IMG/VR virus record: IMGVR_UViG_3300030451_004511
Span: 1-56,621 of that record
Reading direction: 5' to 3' (one strand)
DNA: 56,621 nucleotides
Source: a virus
Part shown: piece after piece, positions 39,700 through 47,381 of the stretch
Layout: each line of letters starts with the position of its first letter
Numbering within the stretch: position 1 is the stretch's first letter
Made by a program: the position numbers and the translations under genes
The notes under the pieces: model-generated
The model's input: the letters and a program-made list of their open reading frames with translations, nothing else
Told to the model about the DNA's origin: nothing
The model's database searches: none

Positions 39700-41064
39700 A
39701 TGGAACACATCCCTGCTTACGAGCATCAAACAGAAACTACTAACTTTATTCTTTCACACCCCCGTTGTCTTATTACATCAGATCCCGGCACTGGCAAGAC
39801 TAGAGCAGTCCTCGACGCTGTTACAAATCTTCCAGGACGAGTACTTGTACTTGCGCCGTTATCTATACTTGAGGCAGCTTGGGTTGAGGACATAAAGAAA
39901 TTTCAACCTAATATTAACTATGGAGTAGCTTATGCTAAGAATCGTAAAAAAATATTTGCCGACCCTTCGTACGAAATGGTTATCACTAACTTCGAAGCTG
40001 TCAATTTTCTACATAGAAATACAAACTACCTTGCAGGATTCGATATTATCGTTATTGATGAATTCACGGCATTTAAAAATAGAGAAGCCAAACGCTCTAA
40101 GAATCTCAAATCTTTTATCTCACACTTTACTTATAGGATTGCCATGTCTGGTACTCCTAATAGTAATTCTATTCTAGATCTTTGGCATCCTGTATTACTT
40201 GTTGATGACGGTGAGCACTTGGGCCAGCGCTTTTTTGCTTATCGTAATCAAGTATGTACACCAAAATTCAACGGCTTTGCCAATGAATGGATAGACAAAC
40301 CAGGCATTGAAGAGGCCGTTGCAGAAAAACTCAGCGACATTACTATTCGCTACAAACTAGAAGATTGCGTAGATTTACCACCTAATATCGTCCGTACTGT
40401 ACGTACACATCTTTCTCCTGAGATCCAGCAGATGTACAAAACCTTTGCTGAAGAGAGTGTTCTATACACTAAAGCAGGTACGATTAATGCTGTACACGCA
40501 GGGGCCCGGGTTAAAAAGTTACTACAACTTATCTCAGGTGGAGTTTACGATGATGAAGGACAAACACAATACTTTCATCAAGAACGCTACAATCTAGTTA
40601 TTGATCTTATCAAAGAACGCAAGCATTGCATTGTTGCATTCAATTGGAAACACGAAAGAGATGCACTTATAGAGCAAGCTGAAAAAGAAAAGCTTTCATA
40701 TGAAGTTATTGATGGTAGTGTTCCAGCAGAAAAACGTAAAGATATTGTTGCACGATTCCAGGCCGGTCAGATACGTGTGTTGTTTTGTCATCCACAATCT
40801 GCAGGCCATGGACTTACACTTACAAAAGCTACCACAGCCATCTGGTGTTCACCAACATACAATGCTGAGCACTTTCAACAGTTTAACAGACGTATACACA
40901 GAGCCAGCCAAACAGAAAAAACAGAAACCATATTGATTGCAGCACATAAAACCTGGGAGGAAGATGTGTATGCAAAATTAAATGGTAAACTAGGAAAGAT
41001 GGAGAATTTACTCCACATTCTAACAGGACTACAAAATGCCAATGAAAACACTCGAACAACTTGA
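39700..41064 (+). CDS. SF2 helicase, SNF2/Rad54-like
   Basis: A 454-residue protein. Walker A SDPGTGKT (27-34), motif II IDEF (118-121), motif III MSGTP (148-152) and motif VI QFNRRIHRASQ near residue 400 show a complete two-lobe SF2 helicase of the SNF2 type. It probably remodels DNA or protein-DNA complexes in replication-coupled recombination. The start follows GAGGAACGAAAC. Its 3' end overlaps the next gene by 29 bases. Confidence 0.88.
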   Translation: MEHIPAYEHQTETTNFILSHPRCLITSDPGTGKTRAVLDAVTNLPGRVLVLAPLSILEAAWVEDIKKFQPNINYGVAYAKNRKKIFADPSYEMVITNFEAVNFLHRNTNYLAGFDIIVIDEFTAFKNREAKRSKNLKSFISHFTYRIAMSGTPNSNSILDLWHPVLLVDDGEHLGQRFFAYRNQVCTPKFNGFANEWIDKPGIEEAVAEKLSDITIRYKLEDCVDLPPNIVRTVRTHLSPEIQQMYKTFAEESVLYTKAGTINAVHAGARVKKLLQLISGGVYDDEGQTQYFHQERYNLVIDLIKERKHCIVAFNWKHERDALIEQAEKEKLSYEVIDGSVPAEKRKDIVARFQAGQIRVLFCHPQSAGHGLTLTKATTAIWCSPTYNAEHFQQFNRRIHRASQTEKTETILIAAHKTWEEDVYAKLNGKLGKMENLLHILTGLQNANENTRTT

Positions 41065-41281
41065 TCTTGATATAACAGAAACAGTGGAGCAACTTAAGAA
41101 ACGACCACTTGATTCTATTGCAGCTGCTTTGGTATTTGCAATGTCAGAACTAATCGTAGCTCGTGAAGATAAAGAACCAACCGAGTTACAAGAACTAATT
41201 TTACAAGCCGGCAAGGAAGCGGTGATGTTAACAGACGGGGTGTACCTTGCACAACCTCGCGGTACGGAGACGATACATTGA
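41036..41281 (+). CDS. Small acidic helical protein
   Basis: An 81-residue, mostly helical protein (DLDITETVEQLKKRPLDSIA, then LVFAMSELIVAREDKE). It overlaps the helicase gene by 29 bases. ATG 41036 or 41042 could be used. The next gene starts with TTG in an overlapping TTGA. It may be a small accessory replication factor. No family. Confidence 0.6.
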   Translation: MPMKTLEQLDLDITETVEQLKKRPLDSIAAALVFAMSELIVAREDKEPTELQELILQAGKEAVMLTDGVYLAQPRGTETIH

Positions 41282-41658
41282 ACGACGAAATACGAAACAT
41301 GGATGACATGTTGAATGATCTCGCGGAAACGCGAAAAGAATTAGCTAGTTTATTAGAAAAAGAAAAGATTCTTAAATCTAAAAAACTAGAATTAGAAACA
41401 CAAATCGCAACTACACTAAAAGATCAAGGGATTGATCGAGTAGGAAATGATGCGTGTACTCTTTCTATTAAGGAAGAGATTGTTCCTACGGTGGAAGACT
41501 GGGATAAAGTTTACCAGCATATACTCGATACAAAACAGTTCGAGCTGCTGCAAAAACGTATGTCAGCTACTGCTTATAGAGAACTGTTACAACTTGGCAT
41601 GGATTTGCCGGGTGTAACATCAACGGAATTGACCCGAGTTAACTTCAGGTCAAAGTAA
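41278..41658 (+). CDS. Coiled-coil protein, possible Gam/Gp157-like
   Basis: A 126-residue protein. The first 60 residues form a coiled coil (ETRKELASLLEKEKILKSKK), then VGNDACTLSIKEEIVPTVED follows. The layout resembles small DNA-end-binding or nuclease-inhibitor phage proteins (Gam or Gp157-like), but the match is weak. I use TTG 41278, coupled to the preceding stop with GGAG upstream. ATG 41299 is an alternative. The gene lies between helicase and SSB candidate. Confidence 0.6.
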   Translation: MNDEIRNMDDMLNDLAETRKELASLLEKEKILKSKKLELETQIATTLKDQGIDRVGNDACTLSIKEEIVPTVEDWDKVYQHILDTKQFELLQKRMSATAYRELLQLGMDLPGVTSTELTRVNFRSK

Positions 41659-41692
41659 TTAACCAATATCAACGAAAAAAGGAGTACGTACT

Positions 41693-42355
41693 ATGAGTGA
41701 TATTGCACTAGTAAGTGATAAAGTCCCTGCACACGTAGAGGCTGGTGGTGGTTTAGGTAACGAAAACGTTACTGCAGACCATCTTCAAACCCCTAGGGTT
41801 AAACAACTTCAACAACTCAGCAATGAGGTGGATGAAAACCACAGTGAGTATATTGAAGGTAGTAAACCAGGTGATTTTATCAACACCATTACAAGAGAAA
41901 ACTACGGAAGAGAGATCTACGTTATGAACGTAAAGTTCACTGAAGAGTTTGTCGCTTGGAAAAAACGCGAGAAAGGTGGAGGCTTAGCAGGTACATACGC
42001 TACTGAAAAAGACGCCATCGACAGTCTCGTAGCCCAAAAAGAGAACCCTGAGGATTATGATATTACTCAGACTCAATCACATCTTTTAATTAAGAAAGAT
42101 GCGAAAACGGGTGTACTTGATACGCCATTTATCTTTGACTGTGCTTCATCGAAGCTAAGAGTGTCAAGAGAATGGAATACTCAAATTGCTCGCCTAGGTG
42201 GAGATCGTTTTTCATCTCTTTGGAAGATGTCTTCTTCACAAACCCAAAACAGAGCTGGCCAAAAGTTCTACAACATTGCTGTAGAGAACGTTGGCTGGGT
42301 TACTGACGTTGACTACGAAAGCGCTAAGAAAGTTTTCGAAAGCGTTTCTAAGTAG
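41693..42355 (+). CDS. Single-stranded DNA-binding protein candidate
   Basis: A 220-residue acidic protein (many Glu/Asp) with beta-like segments (GREIYVMNVKFTEEFVAWKK, QSHLLIKKDAKTGVLDTPFI, FYNIAVENVGWVTD). Its size, acidity and place between helicase and nuclease genes fit the SSB role seen in T7-like or related phages. No OB-fold signature is secure by eye. AAAAGGAG precedes the start. The hairpin at 42368 follows its stop. Confidence 0.55.
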   Translation: MSDIALVSDKVPAHVEAGGGLGNENVTADHLQTPRVKQLQQLSNEVDENHSEYIEGSKPGDFINTITRENYGREIYVMNVKFTEEFVAWKKREKGGGLAGTYATEKDAIDSLVAQKENPEDYDITQTQSHLLIKKDAKTGVLDTPFIFDCASSKLRVSREWNTQIARLGGDRFSSLWKMSSSQTQNRAGQKFYNIAVENVGWVTDVDYESAKKVFESVSK

Positions 42356-42367
42356 TTAATTTACTTA

Positions 42368-42396
42368 CATGGTGCGACTTATACTGTCGCATCATG
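42368..42396 (+). other. Strong hairpin after the SSB-like gene
   Basis: CATGGTGCGAC pairs with GTCGCATCATG (11 bp with one G-U, seven-base loop). No T run follows, so it is not a standard terminator. It may stabilise or process the upstream message. Confidence 0.6.
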
Positions 42397-42409
42397 TATA
42401 CTCATCATT

Positions 42410-42583
42410 ATGTATATGTACACGGAATGTCCAGGTTGTAAAGAACCACAAATAAATTGTACGTGTCCCAAAGGTCAATACTGGGATCATACAACTCAAG
42501 AGTTCTACACTTGGCCAGAGTTAAAAGTATTACATAATGAGAGAAAAGGAATTCATCAACAAAATCCACAAGAAGTTACCTAA
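42410..42583 (+). CDS. Possible small Cys-rich protein
   Basis: A 57-residue open frame with CPGC and CTC pairs (zinc-ribbon-like) and an acidic, aromatic end. It overlaps the VRR-NUC-like gene by 47 bases and has no clear ribosome site, so it could be spurious. The cysteine pattern is the only support. Confidence 0.35.
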   Translation: MYMYTECPGCKEPQINCTCPKGQYWDHTTQEFYTWPELKVLHNERKGIHQQNPQEVT

Positions 42584-42926
42584 AGAAATCTACAAGTGGA
42601 AAATCAACGATCCGTATCACGGAGGTGTGCCTGACACTTTCTACTCAGGTCCAAAAGGATTTGCTTTCTTTGAATACAAATACATACAAAAGCTCCCTAA
42701 ACGAGGAACGTCTAAAATTAAAGTTGACCTTTCTGCACAACAGCGTGCCTGGCTGCAACGTCAGTATGACTACAACATACCTGTGTATTACATTTTAGGG
42801 TCCCCGGAAGGTTGTATTGTAAGTCAAGAGTTTCAAAGAGAGTTTTTTACTTTAGATGAGTTTACTCAGTGTGCCTGCACAACTGATCAATTTATAGACA
42901 AAATAATCAACATATGTTTACAATAA
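42537..42926 (+). CDS. VRR-NUC / PD-(D/E)XK-type nuclease
   Basis: A 129-residue protein. EFINKIHKKLPKEIYKWKIN, then HGGVPDTFY and AFFEYKYIQ, match the E...G-x-P-D...E-x-K pattern of VRR-NUC-like nucleases. The size fits a stand-alone domain. Such enzymes cut branched or 5' flap DNA in phage replication and recombination. It lies at the end of the replication module; the next gene follows after ten bases with AAAGGAGG. Confidence 0.75.
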   Translation: MREKEFINKIHKKLPKEIYKWKINDPYHGGVPDTFYSGPKGFAFFEYKYIQKLPKRGTSKIKVDLSAQQRAWLQRQYDYNIPVYYILGSPEGCIVSQEFQREFFTLDEFTQCACTTDQFIDKIINICLQ

Positions 42927-42936
42927 AGGAGGAAAT

Positions 42937-43161
42937 ATGGAATTTGACCCTGTAAATAAGCCAATACATTATAACCAAGGTGGTATTGAGTGTATTGATG
43001 CTATTGAGGCGAGTATGACGAATGAAGGTTTTTGCAACTACTGTAAAGGAAATATTATGAAATACCTTTGGCGGTGGGAAAACAAAAACAAGAAACAAGA
43101 CTTACTCAAAGCGCAATGGTATTTAAATAGGCTTATTAATTCAATAAAAGAAGATGAGTGA
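42937..43161 (+). CDS. DUF3310 family protein
   Basis: A 74-residue protein with the DUF3310 layout: VNKPIHYNQGGIECIDAIEA, then FCNYCKGNIMKYLWRW, then KKQDLLKAQWYLNRLI. The family is widespread in phages and often annotated as nucleotide-kinase-like, but its activity is not established. AAAGGAGG precedes the start. It overlaps the next gene by eight bases. Confidence 0.85.
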   Translation: MEFDPVNKPIHYNQGGIECIDAIEASMTNEGFCNYCKGNIMKYLWRWENKNKKQDLLKAQWYLNRLINSIKEDE

Positions 43162-43438
43162 CGACGTATTACATTTTACACACCTTTCTAAAACTCTAGG
43201 GAAGTGCACAAGTATGGCCGACAGTCCATGCATTGGTGTTTGTACGGTTACACAATGGGGTGACGATCGTTGTAAAGGGTGCGGGAGGACTGCACTTGAG
43301 ATTAGACAATGGGGAAAATACTCTGATATAGAGAAAAAACTCATAAATCTAAGAAATGCCAACGAAAAGTACGCTATTAGACAGCTAAAAACTGGAAATC
43401 GCACACAACGCACGGAGAAGCCCTCTACTGCAATATAG
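43154..43438 (+). CDS. DUF1289 family Cys-rich protein
   Basis: A 94-residue protein. SPCIGVCTVTQWGDDRCKGC, then GRTALEIRQW, is the DUF1289 signature, with four cysteines for a probable zinc or Fe-S site. The family is common in proteobacteria, which is weak host evidence. I use ATG 43154; ATG 43214 just before the conserved core is possible. It is the last gene of the rightward early block and is followed by a terminator. Confidence 0.8.
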   Translation: MSDDVLHFTHLSKTLGKCTSMADSPCIGVCTVTQWGDDRCKGCGRTALEIRQWGKYSDIEKKLINLRNANEKYAIRQLKTGNRTQRTEKPSTAI

Positions 43439-43477
43439 GGGTTTTGATACCTAGAACATTAGGTGGTATGAGAAACG

Positions 43478-43509
43478 TTCACCAGCGCGATTAGGTGAAG
43501 CCGTTTTTT
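43478..43509 (+). terminator. Terminator of the early block
   Basis: TTCACC and GGTGAA form a 6-bp stem with a ten-base loop, followed by GCCG and six T. It lies 40 bases after the DUF1289 stop and faces the converging late block. Confidence 0.7.
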
Positions 43510-43513
43510 CAAA

Positions 43514-43534
43514 AAGTGCCAAAAATTAGCACTT
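43514..43534 (-). terminator. Terminator-like hairpin of the late block
   Basis: On the minus strand AAGTGC and GCACTT form a stem with a nine-base loop that includes the last stop codon. A short T run (TTTTT including stem bases) follows, so termination may be moderate. Confidence 0.5.
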
Positions 43535-43813
43535 CCAGCGTCTTCGCGCTTGTCTTAACCTTGAATTTGGATTTTTCGCTGCTTTTGGAAACTTTTTCAT
43601 TTGACCAGCAGATCTTGCACAAAAAGACTTCCTTCTTTTCGCTGCTTTACTACCTTTTTTTACCTTACCGGTAACAGCTGTTTTAAGTTTTGAACCAGGA
43701 TTGAGTCGACGATATGCCTTTACTCCTGCTTTTGTCATACCCGCACCAGACTTCGTAGAACGAAAGTTCTTTTTGTTTCTTGCTGGCATTTTACTTTTTC
43801 TTCTTGCGGGCAT
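43526..43813 (-). CDS. Basic small protein (DUF6321-like), cassette member
   Basis: A 95-residue protein with about 35% Lys plus Arg. GAGMTKAGVKAYRRLNPGSK, then LKTAVTGKVKKGSKAAKRRK and SFCARSAGQMKK, resembles the DUF6321 domain of phage and giant-virus proteins. AGGAG lies six bases before ATG 43813. It overlaps the next upstream gene by 23 bases. It is the last gene in the leftward block. DNA binding or condensation in the virion is likely but unproven. Confidence 0.75.
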   Translation of the reverse strand: MPARRKSKMPARNKKNFRSTKSGAGMTKAGVKAYRRLNPGSKLKTAVTGKVKKGSKAAKRRKSFCARSAGQMKKFPKAAKNPNSRLRQARRRWKC

Positions 43814-44096
43814 TTGTTCTCCTTTTTCTTACAATAGTTTTTACATTTCTTGGTTTACCACCTGGGTTACCAGCTGCACGCTTACGTTTTACCGCGCTGC
43901 GCTTTTGTGCTGCAGTCATTGTACGAGCTTTTGACCGTGGCACACACTTTGGATATTTACGTTTGCTTTTACCTTTAGCAGACTTCCTACCACAAGCTTG
44001 ATACTTACCCTTTTTCTTTGGTGCACCGATATCAACCCAGTCACCTTTAGGGCCTTTACCAAACCATGCAGTCAAACCGCCTGTAGGTTTAGCCAT
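43791..44096 (-). CDS. Basic small protein with GDWVDIGAP and CGR motifs
   Basis: A 101-residue protein. GGLTAWFGKGPKGDWVDIGA, then YQACGRK and RKYPKCVPRSKARTMT, are motifs of a small basic family found in phages and algal viruses. More than a third of residues are Lys or Arg. It starts in a TAATG junction with the DUF5872-like gene. The conserved Cys residues may bind metal. A virion or genome-condensing role is inferred. Confidence 0.75.
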   Translation of the reverse strand: MAKPTGGLTAWFGKGPKGDWVDIGAPKKKGKYQACGRKSAKGKSKRKYPKCVPRSKARTMTAAQKRSAVKRKRAAGNPGGKPRNVKTIVRKRRTNARKKKK

Positions 44097-44275
44097 TACC
44101 TATATCCACCACCACGTTTTTTATAAGTACGAACTAACCAACCGTTGGCATATGCTGAAGGATATACCTTAAACTTACGTTTAGCTTCAGCCTTTACCCT
44201 TGCATATAAGCTTGGGTTAGTTGGAGTTGCACCTTTTCTTTTAGTGGTTTTCTTTTTTGTTGCTTTCCTTGGCAT
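44096..44275 (-). CDS. DUF5872-like basic protein
   Basis: A 59-residue protein. A basic head (MPRKATKKKTTKRKG) precedes NPSLYARVKAEAKRKFKVYP, then SAYANGWLVRTYKKRGGGY, the DUF5872 signature. The start and stop are shared with neighbours as TAATG on both sides. The domain occurs in phages and large DNA viruses. It is probably another nucleic-acid-binding member of the cassette. Confidence 0.75.
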   Translation of the reverse strand: MPRKATKKKTTKRKGATPTNPSLYARVKAEAKRKFKVYPSAYANGWLVRTYKKRGGGYR

Positions 44276-44460
44276 TATTTCTTCTTCCTTGGACGTCCCC
44301 TTTTCTTAGGAGGTTCCGGTTTATATCTTTGTTGACCCCATTTAATGAGGCTTGAATAGCTTTCTTTTACTTTAGTAAGAAACTTATACATATATTCCAT
44401 ATAAAAAACTCCAGCCATAATTAATGCGGCTCCTATAATAGTACACGAAATTACGGTCAT
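44275..44460 (-). CDS. Membrane-anchored protein with basic tail
   Basis: A 61-residue protein with one hydrophobic helix (about residues 2-22, VISCTIIGAALIMAGVFY), then a polar linker and a final KPEPPKKRGRPRKKK. The tail has an AT-hook-like GRPRKKK. It could tether DNA to the membrane or act in lysis timing. It overlaps the HNH-like gene upstream by four bases. Confidence 0.65.
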   Translation of the reverse strand: MTVISCTIIGAALIMAGVFYMEYMYKFLTKVKESYSSLIKWGQQRYKPEPPKKRGRPRKKK

Positions 44461-44708
44461 TTTCTCCTTCTTCGCGCAGTTTTTGTACGTTTAAAGGACC
44501 TATTCGATTTCTTTGATTCCATGCGAATATTCTTTACTTTCGCATTTAGAGGGTTGTTATCTTTGTGTGCTACGTCTTTACCATCACCTTTCTTTGCTTT
44601 GCCCAAACGCACCATAATACGTCTAGACTTATTACGTCCAGCTCTACGTTTCTTTTGTTTAGGTTTAGAGTGATAATTATCGTATTCTTTACGATAGTTA
44701 CGAGGCAT
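44457..44708 (-). CDS. Basic protein with HNH-like core
   Basis: An 83-residue protein with about 40% Lys/Arg/Asn. GDGKDVAHKDNNPLNAKVKN is like the His-Asn part of phage HNH/AP2-associated nucleases, but the first half of the fold is replaced by basic sequence. It could be a reduced HNH protein used for DNA binding. It lies two bases after the 63-residue basic gene upstream. Confidence 0.65.
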   Translation of the reverse strand: MPRNYRKEYDNYHSKPKQKKRRAGRNKSRRIMVRLGKAKKGDGKDVAHKDNNPLNAKVKNIRMESKKSNRSFKRTKTARRRRK

Positions 44709-44710
44709 CT

Positions 44711-44902
44711 CTACTTACCGACTTTTTCCTGCGCTTTTTTGTGCGCAGCTCTAAAAGTATCTCCCATAAGCATACGTCTTTTCATAAAAGCCATATGTTT
44801 TGTAGTGTGATGTTTTGAATGCCGTTTCATAGCATTCTCCTGCCTTTTGGTAAGGGCTTTCTTTTTGACCTTCATTGCAGGTCTTTTTTTAGTTCTTGGC
44901 AT
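44711..44902 (-). CDS. Small basic His/Met/Lys-rich protein
   Basis: A 63-residue protein (TKRQENAMKRHSKHHTTKHM, then GDTFRAAHKKAQEKVGK). Very basic with six His, which may bind metal. The ATG overlaps the stop of the EF-hand-like gene upstream (TAATG). No family recognised; probably binds nucleic acid. Confidence 0.65.
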   Translation of the reverse strand: MPRTKKRPAMKVKKKALTKRQENAMKRHSKHHTTKHMAFMKRRMLMGDTFRAAHKKAQEKVGK

Positions 44903-45045
44903 TATTTACGTTTAACTCCACGTCCCATAAGAACATCAGCATAAGTTACTTTCCCATCTTTATTTAAGTCAGGAAATTTCATTTTGCTTTTCTTTCTTTT
45001 GTTTTTGCGAGCCTTTGCAGCTTGCATGTATTTTTCGTTAGCCAT
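44902..45045 (-). CDS. EF-hand-like basic microprotein
   Basis: A 47-residue protein. The first 23 residues are basic (MQAAKARKNKRKKSKM). Then FPDLNKDGKVTYADVL carries a single calcium-loop pattern: Asp26, Asn28, Asp30, Lys32 (backbone), Thr34 and Asp37. It overlaps both neighbours (TAATG downstream, eight bases upstream). It may bind calcium and stabilise the virion. Too small for automatic gene callers. Confidence 0.65.
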   Translation of the reverse strand: MANEKYMQAAKARKNKRKKSKMKFPDLNKDGKVTYADVLMGRGVKRK

Positions 45046-45262
45046 CTGGTTTCTCCGATGTTGATATTAAAAAATCAATGATTTTTATTTTATCGTTTAC
45101 TTCTGCTAGTTGTCCAACTAATTTATCTAACTCAACACTGTATTCTATGTGTTCAGGTATGCTAGTTGGATTGTTCAACAGCACTTCTAAATCTAGACTT
45201 ATTTTAGCACGTTCTCCGTGCAACACTTCCTTTTGTGCGCAAAGCACTCCTAGCTTATTCAT
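45038..45262 (-). CDS. Small coiled-coil protein
   Basis: A 74-residue acidic helical protein (VLHGERAKISLDLEVLLNNP, then LDKLVGQLAEVNDKIKIIDF). Unlike its neighbours it is not basic. It overlaps the EF-hand-like gene by eight bases and lies six bases after the 32-residue peptide gene. It may be an acidic partner of the basic proteins. No family recognised. Confidence 0.6.
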   Translation of the reverse strand: MNKLGVLCAQKEVLHGERAKISLDLEVLLNNPTSIPEHIEYSVELDKLVGQLAEVNDKIKIIDFLISTSEKPDG

Positions 45263-45268
45263 AGTTAC

Positions 45269-45367
45269 CTACTTCTTTTTCTTTTTAGTCTTTTTCTTGC
45301 CGTAAGACATTTTCATAGGTTTAGCTTTTTTAGTCATAGACTTCTTTTTACCGTATCCGTATGCCAT
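45269..45367 (-). CDS. Very basic 32-residue microprotein
   Basis: A 32-residue peptide with 17 Lys (MAYGYGKKKSMTKKAKPMKM and a KKKTKKKKK end). GGAGG lies seven bases before ATG 45367. It is reminiscent of protamine-like or DNA-condensing peptides. First member of the basic cassette after the tail-assembly chaperone gene. Confidence is limited by its size. Confidence 0.55.
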   Translation of the reverse strand: MAYGYGKKKSMTKKAKPMKMSYGKKKTKKKKK

Positions 45368-45402
45368 GTTTATTCCTCCGCAATGCATATGTTTATATTA
45401 CC

Positions 45403-45774
45403 TTATTGTGGTTTAGTTGGCCACACTACACTATCAATATCTGTTACTGATGAATTAGTAGCAGGCACGTCCCGTAGAGCTTGTCTGTATGTAGCCCATT
45501 CTGTCTTTTTTTCTGTTGTTAAGGGGCTATCAGGACTTTGAGTCCAATCTGAGTCTTCTAATAGTCCATTTCTTATAGTTCTAACAACTGGGTTTATATC
45601 AGGTGTATATTCTGTTGGTACACCATTAATAATTTTATATTGTAATCGATCATGGTACCCCTCTATAATTCCATCTCCAGAATTAAGAAGAATATCATTT
45701 AAGTCTGTAAGCCCTTGAGAGCTACCATGACTATGTATTAAACCCGTTTCAATATCGTATACTGTGTATTCCAT
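45403..45774 (-). CDS. Tail assembly chaperone, phage_tail_APC-like
   Basis: A 123-residue protein. RTIRNGLLEDSDWTQSPDSP, then LTTEKKTEWATYRQALRDVP, is the signature of the phage tail assembly chaperone (APC) domain, which helps fold or attach fibre proteins. It follows a 533-residue fibre gene by five bases, as such chaperones often do. The N-terminal part is acidic and beta-like. Confidence 0.85.
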   Translation of the reverse strand: MEYTVYDIETGLIHSHGSSQGLTDLNDILLNSGDGIIEGYHDRLQYKIINGVPTEYTPDINPVVRTIRNGLLEDSDWTQSPDSPLTTEKKTEWATYRQALRDVPATNSSVTDIDSVVWPTKPQ

Positions 45775-45779
45775 AATCT

Positions 45780-47381
45780 TTAAGTTGTATTATCAATATC
45801 TATGTATATAGACTGGTATGTCGTATTAAGTTGAGATCCTGAGTTATTCCAATTTACTCTCCAATAAACTGTTTCTTGTGAGCTGGACATACCTGTGAGT
45901 GTGCCTTGAAACACGAACACATAAGTTCTATAGTTGTTTCCAGCATCAGTATTTATTGAGGTAGAACTATTACCCACACCCCCTAAACTTACCCAAGTAC
46001 TTCCGTTATAACTATATTCAATAGTGCCTACTCTTGTACTACCTAAAACTGCTGAATAAATAACTTGAAATGTTGCATTATTTCTTATGTTTGCCGTAGT
46101 AGTATTCATATACACAGCTTCTACACTGTTGATTGTTGAACCAACAAAAGAACCTGTCCAATGTTGGTTTTTTGCTTGTACTCTTAAAGGTACTGTACCC
46201 CCAGTCTGGTTAATAATATCAACACTAACATCTGCAAAATGTTTTACATTTAAAGTATCAACGTCAATTCTTGCAGAGTTAATTGTGCCAGCATTTATTT
46301 TAGTCGCATTTAGATCATTAATTTTAGCATTTGTAATTTGAGCGTCCCCAATTTTAGCCGTTGTGATATTTCCGTCCGCTATCTTAGCCGTTGTGATAGC
46401 TGCGTTCGCTATCTTAGAACTTTGGATAGTTGCGTTAGCAATACGTGCATTTGTTATAGCTCCGTCTTGGATACGTGCACTATCTATAAATACTGTACCT
46501 CCACTTACAATAAAAGGTGCAACATTTGTAGATCCACTCCAAATCGCAAACTTATCAGCCTGAAACTGCACGTATGATTGTAAGTTAGAACCACTGTTTG
46601 CATTTGCACCAATCAGCATACCTGCAGCTGATACACTACCATTACTTTCTACACTTGCTTTGATCACATACATGGCATTTAGGTTGCCATTTATAGTAGA
46701 AGTTGTATTACTAACAGTTGTTATGTTTGCTGCATTTGTACTGTCTGCACTGGTTAATACAGAGTACCCAGGCATGTTAGCTAGGGTTTCACTCAAGTCC
46801 GTCATGACTGCCGATACATTAGAAAGCGTTGTAGCTTCTACACCGTTGGTATTATTAAAAGGCCCTTGTACATCATTGGTGCTTACATACCTAACCCAAT
46901 AGTAATAAGTTTCGTCATAACCAACTTCGTCGGTATATATGAATGCGTTTGTTGTTGCCCGTAGAGTCGCACCCGCTAAGTTGTTATCTCTTGATCTCCA
47001 AATTTCAGTATAAGCATGATTACCGTACGGTGCACTAGCACTCGTACCATTCCAATCTAATATAATTGCAGTAAAAGCTGCGCTTGCTGTAAGTGATATA
47101 GGAGCTGGAGGAATACTTAAATCACCAACAACCTCATCTATTGGACCAAAATCACTTGGACCCGTCCCTGCATTTGGGTCAAAAGGGTTATCGTTTTTTT
47201 CTTTAACTACACCACTATCAATTAGTTCTCTAACTGTTACCGCTCTATCAAGTGGATGTCCTCTTTGCCCTGTGTGCACACCTAAAATTTCATGCATGGC
47301 TTTTAGTGAGCCAGCTAGTTCTTTATCTACAGTGCCTGGGATTGGTTTTAAACCGGGGAGTTTAGTTTTATCAGTAGCCAC
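45780..47381 (-). CDS. Tail fibre protein with Fn3 and DUF1983-like regions
   Basis: A 533-residue protein. An acidic head, a fibronectin type III-like module (about residues 90-185, IPPAPISLTASAAFTAIILD), then a DUF1983-like section (about 190-330) and a repeat zone with I-x-x-A-x-I-x-x-A-K-I steps (GDAQITNAKINDLNATKI). The C-terminus is beta-rich. It resembles the C-terminal tail-tip region of lambda gpJ-like fibres. It is followed by the APC chaperone. The start overlaps the 659-residue gene's stop by one base. Confidence 0.75.
   Translation of the reverse strand: MATDKTKLPGLKPIPGTVDKELAGSLKAMHEILGVHTGQRGHPLDRAVTVRELIDSGVVKEKNDNPFDPNAGTGPSDFGPIDEVVGDLSIPPAPISLTASAAFTAIILDWNGTSASAPYGNHAYTEIWRSRDNNLAGATLRATTNAFIYTDEVGYDETYYYWVRYVSTNDVQGPFNNTNGVEATTLSNVSAVMTDLSETLANMPGYSVLTSADSTNAANITTVSNTTSTINGNLNAMYVIKASVESNGSVSAAGMLIGANANSGSNLQSYVQFQADKFAIWSGSTNVAPFIVSGGTVFIDSARIQDGAITNARIANATIQSSKIANAAITTAKIADGNITTAKIGDAQITNAKINDLNATKINAGTINSARIDVDTLNVKHFADVSVDIINQTGGTVPLRVQAKNQHWTGSFVGSTINSVEAVYMNTTTANIRNNATFQVIYSAVLGSTRVGTIEYSYNGSTWVSLGGVGNSSTSINTDAGNNYRTYVFVFQGTLTGMSSSQETVYWRVNWNNSGSQLNTTYQSIYIDIDNTT

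Noticed and set aside
46338-46577. CRISPR-like periodicity seen as repeats in the 533-residue fibre gene
   Set aside because: The repeats are coding steps (I-x-x-A-K-I) without uniform spacers. The similar array at 51.5-52.9 kb is also a protein repeat. No CRISPR array is present.
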